Shown: piece after piece, positions 1-10,160 of the stretch
Numbering within the stretch: position 1 is the stretch's first letter
Layout of the letters: each line of letters begins with the position of its first letter
DNA from: Talinum fruticosum
Taxonomy: Eukaryota > Streptophyta > Magnoliopsida > Caryophyllales > Talinaceae
Assembly (NCBI GenBank): GCA_021018815.1
Contig: JAITYX010000003.1
Span: 7,376,501 to 7,440,500, forward strand
Direction of reading: 5' to 3'
DNA: 64,000 nucleotides
Program-made: the position numbers and the translations under genes
Notes under the pieces: model-generated
Seen by the model: the letters and a program-made list of their open reading frames with translations, nothing else
The model's database searches: none
Told to the model about the DNA's origin: nothing

Positions 1-570
1 CTAATCCTAAAGAATCACATCCCACTGCGGTGAAGAGAATATTCGGATATCTTGCAGGGACTCATAATTAAGGTCTATGGTACTCCGGAGACTCGGAACC
101 GACTCTCACTGGATACTCAAATGCTGATTATGCCGGGTACAAAGTTGATAGGAAGAGCACCTCAAGAGCCTGCCGGTTTCGGATCAATCCCTAATATCTT
201 GGCACACAAAGAAGCAAAACTCAGTAGCTCTATCAACTGCCGAAGCTGAGTGTACCGCAGCTGGGGCATGTCTGTGCTCGGATCTTATGGATAAATCAAC
301 ACTTGAGACATCTTGGACTTACATTCAAATTAATTCCAATCAAGTATGATAATCGGAATGCAATCAGCATTACCAAGAATCCAGTTCGAGCACTCAAAGA
401 TAAAACATATTGAGGTCGGGCATCATTTCTTAAGAGACCATTCTGAGAAAGGTGATATTAAACTTCAATTTATTCCTACCAATCTTCAATTAGCTGATAT
501 CTTTATTAAGCCACTTAGTGAGGATCGGTGTTGCTTTATTAGGAATGAGCTTGGTATGTTAAACGCATAA
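1..570 (+). pseudogene. COP-A copia pol, RNase H C-terminal remnant
   Basis: This is the last part of a Ty1-copia polyprotein, entering from beyond the left edge of the window. Reading the + strand across several frameshifts and stops gives the usual end of plant copia pol: a block around NPKESHPTAVKRIFGYL, the DADYAG-like RNase H start seen as NADYAGYKVDRKSTSRAC, a K-x-IEVGHHFLRDH block at about 394-440, and the terminal NELGMLNA before the stop at 570. The same C-terminus recurs in COP-C (about 22228) and COP-E (34295, minus strand), so all three belong to one family. Several in-frame stops make it non-functional. RNase H normally removes the RNA strand during reverse transcription. Confidence 0.9.
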
Positions 571-1204
571 TTATGTGCTTTTACGTACTGAAAATTCTCT
601 GCATGATTATGTGTTGTGTGCTTACTCTCTTTAATAAGTTATTAGTTCAGTTGAACCGGTGATACTGAGCTATAAGTTATTATTTGTTTGCGATTTCGAG
701 TCACTCGAAACTTAGCTGAGTCGAGACTCGAGATGAACTTCCAACTTCGAAATCATCTCTAGATAAATGGAGAATTTCGGAATTTATTTTAAAAATCTTT
801 CTTTTTCTCTTTCTGTCTCACGCGCTGTGATCGGACAATTAGCCGTTATGAGACAACTCGCTGGAATTCTAACCGTTGGAGAAAAGAACAGTCACATCGG
901 TCAAAAGTGACCACTGAAGAGCCGAGTCGGAATGGATACTGAAGGACGCTTACTTCTCTATAAATAGCGCTTATTCTCCTTCATTTCGCTACTTTACTCT
1001 TCACTTACTTTCACTCTCGCAATTAAATCTTCGTGAACAAGCTCTCTACAATCAAAGCAACGCTCGATGATCTCAAGCTTAGTGAAGAACATCTCAAGTA
1101 AGCTCTGTTGCTCTCGGCTCTCTCTCTTTTCTACTCTTCTACACTTTTCTTTTTCACTCTAATCAAGCTCTCTCTCTCTTCTTCCTCTCTTTTCAACAAC
1201 AAAC
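571..1204 (+). other. COP-A spacer between pol and third reading frame
   Basis: Non-coding spacer of about 630 bp following the pol stop. The equivalent spacer is present in COP-C (22229-22843) and COP-E (34294-33749, minus strand). It holds a TATA box and then a CT-rich stretch (about 1100-1190) that resembles an untranslated leader. No gene is seen in it. Confidence 0.7.
959..967 (+). promoter_or_regulatory. TATA box upstream of COP-A ORF3
   Basis: A perfect TATAAATAG lies about 240 bp upstream of the third-frame ATG (1205). A counterpart is found at the same place in COP-C (22620-22628, TATAAGTAG) and COP-E (33896-33888 on the minus strand, TATAAATAG). A CT-rich leader follows in COP-A and COP-C. 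The motif is seen directly; that it drives a separate transcript is inference. Confidence 0.5.
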
Positions 1205-1600
1205 ATGCTGAAAAGAGGTTCCCTCCTAATTTTCTTGGCTCCGCCACCAAGAAACCTCGCACAAAAAGCCATGAAGGCCCCTCCAATCCTTCCAAACCTC
1301 TTGTCACCCAGACATCTCACGCTAGATGATAAATTCTTTCCAACCATAAAATTTTCGTGGTTACCTCACATTAAGTCCACGAGGGTTTATAATTTCCTCT
1401 GTTTCGGTGATTTCATCTACCTAGAACTTGTCTCCGAGTTCTACTCAAATCTTTCTAGCTACGAGGGTATCCTCAACTCTAGAGTTCAGGACATCACCGT
1501 TCGCATTAATACTTCCCTCCTCTATCATCTTTTCAAAGTATCTTCTCTTTTCTTGAACAGCAACCCCATACCTTTCAACGAGGTCCGGAAAACTCCTTGA
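1205..1600 (+). pseudogene. COP-A ORF3 fragment (post-pol reading frame)
   Basis: First third of the extra reading frame that this copia family carries after pol. The N-terminus corresponds to MPKGGSTPDLLGSATKSPT in COP-E but has a one-base deletion near its start, so LGSATKK is read in another frame. A stretch with KFSWLPHIKSTRVYNFLCF and YLELVSEFYSNL follows, matching COP-C and COP-E. This block resembles the putative plant transposon protein domain found in many plant LTR elements; no catalytic motif is recognised. The frame is cut at about 1600 by the junction with COP-B. Function unknown. By position it sits where some copia lineages carry an env-like gene. Confidence 0.7.
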
Positions 1601-1617
1601 AAGCTTTCTTCTTGTTC

Positions 1618-2246
1618 TTAAGAAAACACACCCGAGATAAATATCGAATAATCATCAATAATAATAAACACATAAGATTTATCCCCTAGGCTTTTTGCTA
1701 GAATTTTCCCACATAAATCCATATGAATTAGTTCAAGTACTTTAGATGTGGAAACAATTTTCAGTGGTTTAGATGATGACCTATCTTGTTTCCCTTTTGT
1801 ACTACCATCACAAGTTTTTATCATTTTTAAATGCACATTTAGGAGTCCTTAGATTAAGCCGTGTGTTGATAATTTCTTCGTTGTATGCATGCTAATATTA
1901 CCTAATCTATGATGCCATGTCCATGAACATCATTAACTACAACATTAAGACGAGATAAAATCGAAAAGGAATTGCTTAAAGAGATAGTATAGATATAACC
2001 TGACCTCAAACCAGAAAGTTTTGTTTCATTGGTTATTGCATTTGAGATGAAACAGTTGGTTCGAGTGAAACTTACCTCTTGACCTTTATCACATAGTGGA
2101 GAGATGCTCAAAAGGTTATACTTGAACCCTTCAATGAGGTAAACTGGATTGACTGAGTTGTCTCCATATCTAACTCTTCCAATCCCAACAATATTACATT
2201 TATTGTTATCTCCAAAAGTAACTCTGCCACCATCCATCTTCTCCAA
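1618..2246 (-). pseudogene. COP-B pol: protease and integrase start, degraded
   Basis: Minus-strand reading shows the copia pattern: MDGGRVTFGDNNKCNIVGIG from the protease/GAG-pre-integrase junction (near 2246-2170), then a block ending in the ELIHMDLCG that opens the integrase core, and KSYVFIIIDDYS with the first core aspartates (1618-1836). The frame changes between these blocks. The corresponding stretch in COP-C is 19560-20180. Protease cuts the polyprotein and integrase inserts the cDNA; neither can be made here because the gene is cut at about 1601. Confidence 0.85.
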
Positions 2247-3920
2247 CTTAGAGAAGATTCTTTCTTCTCTTTATGACATTTCTATAAAATAAAACACACT
2301 AACCTTTCTCACTTCCACTAATAAATCCATAATCTGTCCTTATTAAGATCAGTTTTGGAGGAAGAGCAATCTTAGGAAGCCAAGTTTGAATAATCTTAGG
2401 TCTAGTCTGATTCTTATCCTTCTTGCTCTTTGAAAACTAAGTCTCAGTTTTGTTAATATCCTTTCTCTCGTAAAAAGTCTAGGGAGACCTTTTCCGATAA
2501 AATAATCTAGGCTCAGTCCTTTTTCTTATTAAGTTGGACCCAGCTCAACTTTTTTAAAATAAATTTTTCAAGAATCCTTTTTTAAAAGACTCTTATAAGA
2601 GTTATCCTCCTATTTAGAGTTAAAACCCGGATCCTTTTTTTCTAAAAGAAACACACTAAGAACCTAAAATAAGATCAAGATGTTATGACCTTGAGCAAGT
2701 TTTAAAACTAAGTTTTAAGACTTCTAGCTTTTTCTTCAAAAGAACATTTTTAGCTTCCGGGTTCTCGGACTCTATCTAATTATCTTATGAGTTGGTCTCG
2801 AGTACTTTTATGTTAAGTCTTGGTTTGTCTAAATCATTTTTCAAAACTTTATTCTTAGTTTCTACAAACTGAACTTTTTCTTGAAAGAGAGAATTATCAG
2901 AATTAGACTTTTCCTTTAAAGTCAAGATATATTTAGCAAGATCTTTCTTTGAAAACTTAACAAAATAGTCAATTACCTCTTGAGGATTTCTTTACTTAGA
3001 ACCGGACAATTCTTGTTCCGACTTAGTTTCTGCGTCTCGATCAGTCATGGCCATTAAGCACTTGGATTCATCCTTAATGTCATCTTCATTATATGATTCA
3101 TCTTTAGTCCATGTATCCACCAACTTTCTTCTTTTTGTAATCTTTCTTTCTCTTTGAGCAGATCGTTAAATATATGTTCTTTGTTGCTACATTTAAAACA
3201 TGTGAAGTTTGCAATAAAAGAAGTATTTGGAGAAAAAGATGATTTACCTTTCTTGTCTTTTCGAAGTCCTCATTCCTTGGCTTCTTCTGCCATTTCTTAT
3301 GTTTCATCATGCTTTTGAAACCTCTCGGCTAGAACTACCGTACGGTCTTTCTCTGAATCCGAGCTGCTTGGACTTTGTCTAACATCTTTGAGGCCTTTAA
3401 GGCAACGTTCTCTCTTGTGCTAACTTCAGATTCCTCCTCTTAGAAATGAAGCTCATGGTCGGTAAACCTTACATACATCTCGATAACCCTTCATCAACCT
3501 CTATTTTTAATAGCTCCTACTTGTGGAGGTACTCGACTGATTTTGGTCCGCCTCACTCGACTTGTTCCTTTATAAGTTGTCATCAAAGTGTTTCGCACTT
3601 CCTTGGCCATGTCGTAGGCTAAGACTATATTAAACTTAGACGAGTCGAACGTGCACATTAAGATATTCATAGCTCGAGGTTCTTCTTTTGCTTTTCTCTT
3701 TCGTGTGTTGTGTACTTTGTCTTCAACTTTAGCACATTTCATTGCCAATTTTCGTTATTAGGACATAGTTCCTATCCGTGACGATGTTCCATACATCTTC
3801 ATCTCAGTCTAGTACGAAGCATTGTATCAATTTTTTCAATGGGTGAAGTTGGAGCCCTTGAACTTCGGTGTTCTAATGAAAGATCTTCCTTCATCGAATT
3901 CTCCATTTTGATGCGCAATG
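2247..3920 (-). pseudogene. COP-B gag, degraded
   Basis: Minus-strand remains of the copia gag (UBN2-type). Recognisable pieces are an N-terminal ATGGAGAATTCGATGAAGGAAG equivalent near 3905, an AMNILMCTFDSSKFN and AKEVRNTLMTTYKGTS block (3494-3748), KHKKWQKKPRNEDF near 3300, and a zinc-knuckle remnant CFKCSNKEHIFND near 3190 whose last cysteine is lost. The same order is present in COP-C and COP-E. The stretch 2250-3100 contains the Lys/Leu/Glu-rich coiled-coil linker of gag, full of stops. Gag would form the virus-like particle. Confidence 0.8.
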
Positions 3921-3977
3921 ATCTTTAGACCTAAGAGTGTTAGATCCTTTGATAGAAGGTTAATCTTGGATGCCAAT

Positions 3978-5060
3978 TGAAAATTCAATTGGAGAAATTA
4001 ATCACCCTCAAGGGGTGGTGAATAGGGTGTTGAAGGATTATAGCACAAATTTGAAGTTTAAAAGAAAACTAACTACTAAGAAAATTAAACTAAGTGTAGA
4101 GTGACTCGGAAAGAAAATGAACTTAAGACAAGTAGTTTTTACGAGAAAACCTTCTTGAGGAACAAAATCTCGGACAATGCTAATCCAAGCACTTAATCAA
4201 AATCTAGTATTTGAATCCTCAAATATAAACATTATTACTACCCAGATTTGTTCCCTCGGACAAATCTATTACAAGTTTTTCCTTGACTCGGAAAGTCCCT
4301 TATCCGACCTAGTACTTTCAAGTTGAAATTCCCTTATCAACATGGGACAACTAAGTTGAAGTTGCATTATCAGCTCAATCAAGGGAAGACTAGAAAAGTG
4401 TTGGAAGAAAGTAGAGGCTGATTACATGAATTTTCTCACATAATGTTACAACTCGGAAAATAAGAAATTGCAATTGGGAGTTGTAAACAAGAAGTATGTA
4501 TGATAATTTCAACTCAAAATTCATCAGTGAGAGTCTTTTATCAAGGATTCTATTTATAATCTGCTTGGAAGAAGCCGTTGAGTTTTTAGCTTGAAAAACT
4601 AGGTCAGCTAGCCGCTGCAACGGATAGTTTGAGGACTCAATTTATGGACCATCTTTGAATTAGCCTTTGAGCCTATGTCCTAACTTCCAAAAGTTGTTCT
4701 ACAAACTCTAAGAGTATACAAAATAAGGTAGAAAAACTTGTTAGACTCATAAAGAAGAAATTACCCAAAATGGCAACAAACAAGCTTGTCAACTTAGTAT
4801 GAGCTATTCTTGATTTTTTGGCTTTTCTATCTCGCAAATCTTCAACGGTTAATAGCCTTTGTGTTTGCTTTCTCATTTAGATAATTCAGCTTTAGAAAAC
4901 CTACAAAAATAAATTAGATAATGGTTATAGTATAAAAATACTTTGGTCCACAATTAGATTAGGATTAGTCTAAATATATTAATTAAAGACCAATTATTCG
5001 TAATATGGTATTTTTCAAGTCTAATATTCAATATGTTCATATTTCATATATATCTAAACT
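3978..5060 (-). repeat. COP-B 5' LTR, incomplete
   Basis: The LTR end is TTTTCA, followed by AT and a decayed TGGTATCAAAGCC primer site (3965-3975). Sequence is collinear with the LTRs of COP-E, including an ATACTTTGGTCCA block at 4945-4955 and TCTAATATTCAATATG at about 5020. A minus-strand TATAAATAG lies at 4558-4550. Homology fades near 5060, so about 400 bp of the LTR start appear to be missing or too diverged. The outer boundary is approximate. Confidence 0.75.
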
Positions 5061-5109
5061 CAAATAATGAGTCTAACTTTAATGAGTACATGAATTATTT
5101 AGAGAATTT

Positions 5110-6640
5110 CGATGTTTTGCCAAGTTAATTAATTACAGTGTAAAGAATTTGACTTTAGTAGGATTAATAGAATTAATTCTAATTCATTTCATGAAGCATG
5201 CCTTATTGAAATTGATGTACTAAATATGAAATTACTTCGGCAAATTTAATGTCCGAGTCATACTAAGTGGGTCTGTTTTTGAGAATTGAGTAGCTCAATT
5301 ATACTCGACTATTATGACAACGTCGGTTTCTACTTTCTAAGTAGAAATGAGTCCAAGACTTTTATAAGTAATATTTTTAGACCTAAGTCTTGGGGAAATC
5401 ATGGATAAGTCATTTTAAATTAATGATTGTCATATTAAATGACTTTATCTTGTGAATTTCTTTTAGGATGCTTCTTGGTTAATCCTAAATTTAGATGAAT
5501 GTTCTGAATATAAAACTAAAGGGTCGAGTTAATCATATCTGAATTTTCAAGCTTTATAGGCTAGTATTGATATTCGTATTCAGGGTGTAGTTATAGTAAT
5601 TGAAGATATACAAATTAAGCTAGCTCATTATTTAATTCAAGTACTTGATCGTGATGATCTACTGGATTTAGATTACAATTGGATTCCTAAAAGACATGGA
5701 ATATTTACTAATCTAATTTTAGGAAGAGCCATTGAATTCTTTAAAATGTATCACCAAATGTGGTACATGATTAAATGAGGCCGTAAATTGATGCACTCGT
5801 GAAAATACTACATTTGGATATCCAAATGAATGGAAAGAATACTTAGAAGATGATGGTGTTGTTTCCGAAGAAATTGATAATTACCTATTTGATGTTGGAG
5901 CTAGAAAACTCTTATCTCAAGAAGGAAAGGTATATCTACATGCTTTCATCTTATAATGGAGTCGTGAATAGCTTGATTTTGAAGTTGATGACGATGAATT
6001 AAAAAGACAAATTAAAGATGAAGGCATGAAGAATCTCAATGATGACAACTAAAACTGCAAGCATCTAATACTTTGAAAACTCGGAATATTATCATGTAAT
6101 TTCTAAAACATAAGTCTACTATTAAAAGTCTTGTCAAGTCAATTTTTTATTTTCACCATGTGAGTGTAACCGTAGTAGGTCAGAAGAAATTTTGTAATAG
6201 TGTGCATATTGTACCATTAAGGCATCCTGTGTATCCCACCTCTTCTATATTAGGAGAAACCGAGCATTAAGAAGGGTCACAATCATTTAAGCATAACTTG
6301 AGCAAAAGAGAAATCGTGGTTCTCAATTTCTCTATGAACAAGCATCTCCGATGATCTTCGTAGCTTAAGTCTCTCTTCAATCTTTCCATTATAATATACC
6401 TACTTTTATGTTTTGAATAAAAGAAGTTTCTCGATGAGAGAACGTTATTCAAACAAACCTTATGTCTTTAATATTTTAATTTCTTGATTAAGCCCAATTA
6501 TCCTTAAAATATAAAATTTAATTAGTGGCGATGGTATGAAGTAAGAAAAGAAACAGATCAGTGTTGTATCTAAGCAAAGGAAGGTGTAGTTGAGATTAGC
6601 AATATTTGTATATTGCAAGCTAGAGGAATGCTAAAGTCCG
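5110..6640 (+). pseudogene. Possible endogenous pararetrovirus fragment
   Basis: A decayed + strand reading frame can be followed from about 5550 to 6055 across at least one frameshift and two stops; it ends with an Asp/Asn-rich tail before a TAA. It is followed by a promoter-like TCTATATTAGGAG near 6244, a long leader, and at about 6533 GGTATGAAGTAAG, which could be a damaged Met-tRNA primer site (TGGTATCAGAGC). Last frame, promoter, leader, primer site is the order at the genome junction of plant Caulimoviridae such as florendoviruses. No RT, movement or coat motif is present, so the call is tentative. It could also be an unrelated LTR-element remnant. Confidence 0.3.
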
Positions 6641-7837
6641 GATGTCGGCTAAGTTCGGGTAAGAGTCAAAACTCACTAATTAGGTTTAATTATTTTACTA
6701 AATATGGTGGGCCTCTAATCACAAAAATATAATATTTATGATATAAGAAGTTAAAAACATAGAAACAAGATTTTTTCCCCAAAAAGCCTCATATGTTAGA
6801 ACTTTTGCATTTTCTATCCCATTTTCAGATCCAAGTGAAAAATCCAAAATGTTTGTGGCCGAATTTGAAAAAATAAAGGACCAAAAAATTAGTTACTGTA
6901 AAATATTAGGACCTAAAATGTATTTAGTAGAACTTGGGACCTAAAATTTGTTAACACAAAATGGTATCCATCCGAGTAACAAATTACACTCGACTTTGGC
7001 CCTGTTCCATTACAACTTCTTACAACTTCTTACAACTTTTTATAAGTAACTTTACAACTATCTTATAACTCTTTACATCTGTTTACATCTTCTTAAAACT
7101 CCGTATATCTTCTTACATCTTCTTACATTTGCTTACAGCTCTTTACAGCTTTGCTTATAACTCCTTACATTTAAATGAAATAGGGACTCTCTCAATCTCT
7201 ATTCTTTAACCTGTATTTCAATCAATCATGATTCCACTTTCTCATTTACTTGGTTGCTTGTCACGAAGCAGGATCGTCTCTCTCTCTCTCTCCCTCTTGG
7301 AAATGCAATTACTAACATCCATATTTTCATTTCAACATATCTCTATTCTCTCATTCTCTAGTAGTAAACCTAGTGACTAGTGGTGTGTGTGACTATGTGC
7401 AGACTAAGACAGATAGATATTGAGTTTTAAATTGTAATTTTCATTTTTTAATTTCTATTTTTGCTTTGCTTGTTTAGTTGCTTTTTTTAAATTTATCTTT
7501 TAGTAATAGTAATATGTTAAATGTGTTTGAGACAAACTCTTTTGTTGGTTTGGAGTTTTAATTGATGATTTTATGCTCGGGTTGCTGTTAATTGTAAGTT
7601 GTGGCTTTGTGAGCATGTTAATGAGATTGTTAATTTTACATTCACTTGTAGGAAAGCATTGATCAATCATGGAATCTAGTTCAACCCCCTTCATTCCTAC
7701 CCTCGATTCATCAACCATTAATCCTCAATCAATTCATCAAAAACTGGTCTAACATAGTTGTATGTTACAATGGTACAATCGAATGATGGGAAGAAGTTAC
7801 TTATTTGCGTTTTTTTGGTGAAAAAGTAATTAAAGTG
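6641..7837. other. AT-rich non-coding stretch
   Basis: No convincing coding sequence on either strand. It contains a degenerate run of short CTTACAACTT-like units (about 6998-7165) and a CT microsatellite (about 7270-7292) followed by text resembling a plant leader or intron. Nothing else recognised. Confidence 0.6.
6998..7165. repeat. Degenerate CTTACAACTT/CTTACATCTT short tandem repeat
   Basis: Roughly 10-12 bp units of the form CTTACA(A/T)CTT are repeated with drift, first closely (about 7015-7045) and then with changed spacing to about 7165. Simple-sequence expansion; no function evident. Confidence 0.7.
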
Positions 7838-9618
7838 TAACACCCCAATTCGTAATTACTAAATTAATAATTTGATGATTGATGAAGTATTTATTAGTAG
7901 TAAAAGATTTATAAATTGGACGACATTGCTTCTGTTTTCAAAAGGAAAACAATGCATACTCATTTGAATTGAAACAATGAGTCAAACATGCATAAACTTA
8001 CTTTTATCGTCATTTCGCTCAAAACTTTTGTTTTAAGGTTACAAAGATATGTATGGCAGACATCATCGCGGCTTATAGCCAATTAAATTAAAATAAAACG
8101 AATGTTTATGAAAATTTGATGATCACTTAGAGAGGAATCACGAGCCAAATGACAAAGCAAGAGTCTGACAAATATGGAGTCAAAGGAAACAATCATGCAT
8201 CATTTTTTCTAACCAGCATTACTTCATCTTTTTCTTTAGCTTTACGCATGATTGTTAGAGAAAAACATAAAACATTAAAAGAATGAGCTAGAAGCTTAGT
8301 AAATTCTCCTTATACAATAAAATTAAAGTTTAATGAGCTAGTAAACACACACATATTTTCAACCAATTTAACAAATCAGAACAATGGATAAACTTATCAT
8401 TTGCCAACTTTTCTGTTAGCCATACTTAGAGCCCGTAATGTACATCAATTGATCATAACATTCTATAATCCGATTTCAAGGTTTCAATGAACCACTTAAC
8501 AGTTGGATATGAAAAATTAAACAGTTATCAATTGAAAGCATTGCTAGCAGGTCATGTTGTCCAGACGTCCCCGGATCCATTTACGATTACGAGTTATATA
8601 CGATTACCATAAGGTTAATGAGTCCTTTCAATGGTTAAAACACGATAAAACTGTGAAACATTATTTATATATTCAATAAACTTTTACCTATAGTGTAAAG
8701 TTGTAACCAATAACGTACCTTAGTACTCGAACTACTTCCAACTCTGATCGTTGTTGTGGCACAATTTTAGTTCCCATAAAAGGATAAGTTCTATTGATTA
8801 CTAATCTTTTAGTCATAATAATCTCATTCTTGATAAAATTTTACTTTTTGATTTTCTTTTCATATTGTTTCTATTTGATATTTGTATGCACACATGTAAA
8901 AATGAACCTTTAACAATTATAATTTGAATTTGTATAGGTGGGTTTAGTTCTCTATTCCTCCATTAGAAAATCACGCTTTATCACTTGTTCCCTTCACCTT
9001 TGGCCCATGCTTAATTTAGCCCAATTTGGTGCAAACCAAGCCATCAATCAAGTATTCCTATATGTCTCTTATATGTCAACTAAATATAATTCCCATCAAT
9101 TGATGTCTTGACTTGATTATTTAAGATATAACTTCCTTTCCAGAAATACTTATTTATAATAATACTCATTTTAATTCCTCATTTCATTTTACCATCTCCT
9201 CCCAAATGAACTTTAACAATAACTTCTTATTTGCACTATCACTTTTGAATTTATAGAATTATAGTTTCTTAAGCTACAGCATTTCATGAACAGTAACTTC
9301 TCATATTGACGTTAAAATTTCAAGGCTTTTGCTAGATACTCTGGCATCATGCTTTGCTTAAAAACCTAATTATTAGCTCTGATAATTTTTCTTAAAATCA
9401 TGGGGCACCATAACACTACAATTTCCTTTCACGATCTAAGTCACACGGCATAATTTGCTACTTTAATGCTTCCATACTAATAATCAACATCACACATCCA
9501 CCTTTTAATAAGTAAAATTCACTTGTTTACATAACTTTCAAATTTAGTATGGCCACTCACACCTGAATACAATCTCATCATTTTTTTTTTTTTCCGAATC
9601 TGCAAAATACAACTCTAG
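7838..9618. repeat. Likely gypsy LTR edge and AT-rich sequence
   Basis: At 7838 the sequence TGTAACACCCCAATTCG matches the palindromic edge common in plant Ty3-gypsy LTRs (TGTAACACCCC or, reversed, GGGGTGTTACA), as also seen in GYP-F and GYP-G. The matching other edge was not found. The sequence up to TIR-J at 9619, and perhaps 14052-15700 beyond it, may be one interrupted LTR. No coding sequence seen. Confidence 0.4.
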
Positions 9619-9656
9619 GGCTCTGTTTGGACCTAGGAAAGTAGCTTGGAAAGAAA
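9619..9656 (+). repeat. TIR-J left terminal inverted repeat
   Basis: Matches the reverse complement of 14011-14048 with a single visible mismatch (AGTAGC versus AGTAGG). Confidence 0.85.
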
Positions 9657-9799
9657 AAAGTTTTGGAAAATTATTTTTTTCCTTTGTTTGGATTAAAGAA
9701 AAAGAGATGGAAAAAATTTTAAAAGAAAGTATGGGAAAAGGTTAAGGAAAGTTAGTGTAAAAAATTTTCTTTACTAAAACCAAAGGAAAATGGTTGGAA

Positions 9800-10160
9800 A
9801 ATAAACTCAAGCCTCCACGAAGCCCCCCGGTCTTCGCTTAGCCTCTCCGCTCTTCGCTCTTCCTGCTCCACCTCTCGGCGTCCTGCTTCACCGGCGTCTT
9901 TCTTCACCGGCGTCCTTCTTTGCCGGCGCTAAGGAGGACCTCCCTCGAGCCCCTTGCCTCCTACGGCTCTTCTTTCACCAGGCTCTCCTCTCCTTGCTCT
10001 CCTCGCGCTATTTTCAGCCGGTGCTCTTCTTTGCCATCGGTCTCTATCCTTCAAGCAACGGTTTCTCTCCTCCGGTAAATCTCTCTCTCTCTCACCTTTG
10101 GTAACCCATCCCCTTCTCATATCTCGCAAACTAGGGTTTTAGGGTTCAATCTAGATTCAA
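9800..10160 (+). other. Gene-like GC-rich segment inside TIR-J
   Basis: A local GC-rich island in AT-rich surroundings, with repeats of CTTCACCGGCGTC and CTTTGCCGGCG (about 9888-9928), then a TCTC-rich stretch and a GTAAATCTC donor-like site at about 10074 followed by AACTAGGGTTTTAGGGTTC. This looks like the leader, first exon and first intron start of a plant gene, possibly captured by the transposon. Short open frames exist on both strands (+ about 9954-10142) but no family is recognised. Confidence 0.4.

Larger units (their letters stand above)
1601..5060 (-). mobile_element. COP-B: 5' half of a copia element (minus strand)
   Basis: Read on the minus strand, this holds in order a 5' LTR (about 5060 to 3978), a degraded primer site, gag, protease and the start of integrase, then stops at about 1601 where COP-A begins in the opposite orientation. 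RT, RNase H, ORF3 and the 3' LTR are missing. The gag, protease and LTR sequences match COP-C and COP-E, so it is the same family. Many stops and frameshifts are present. Confidence 0.85.
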
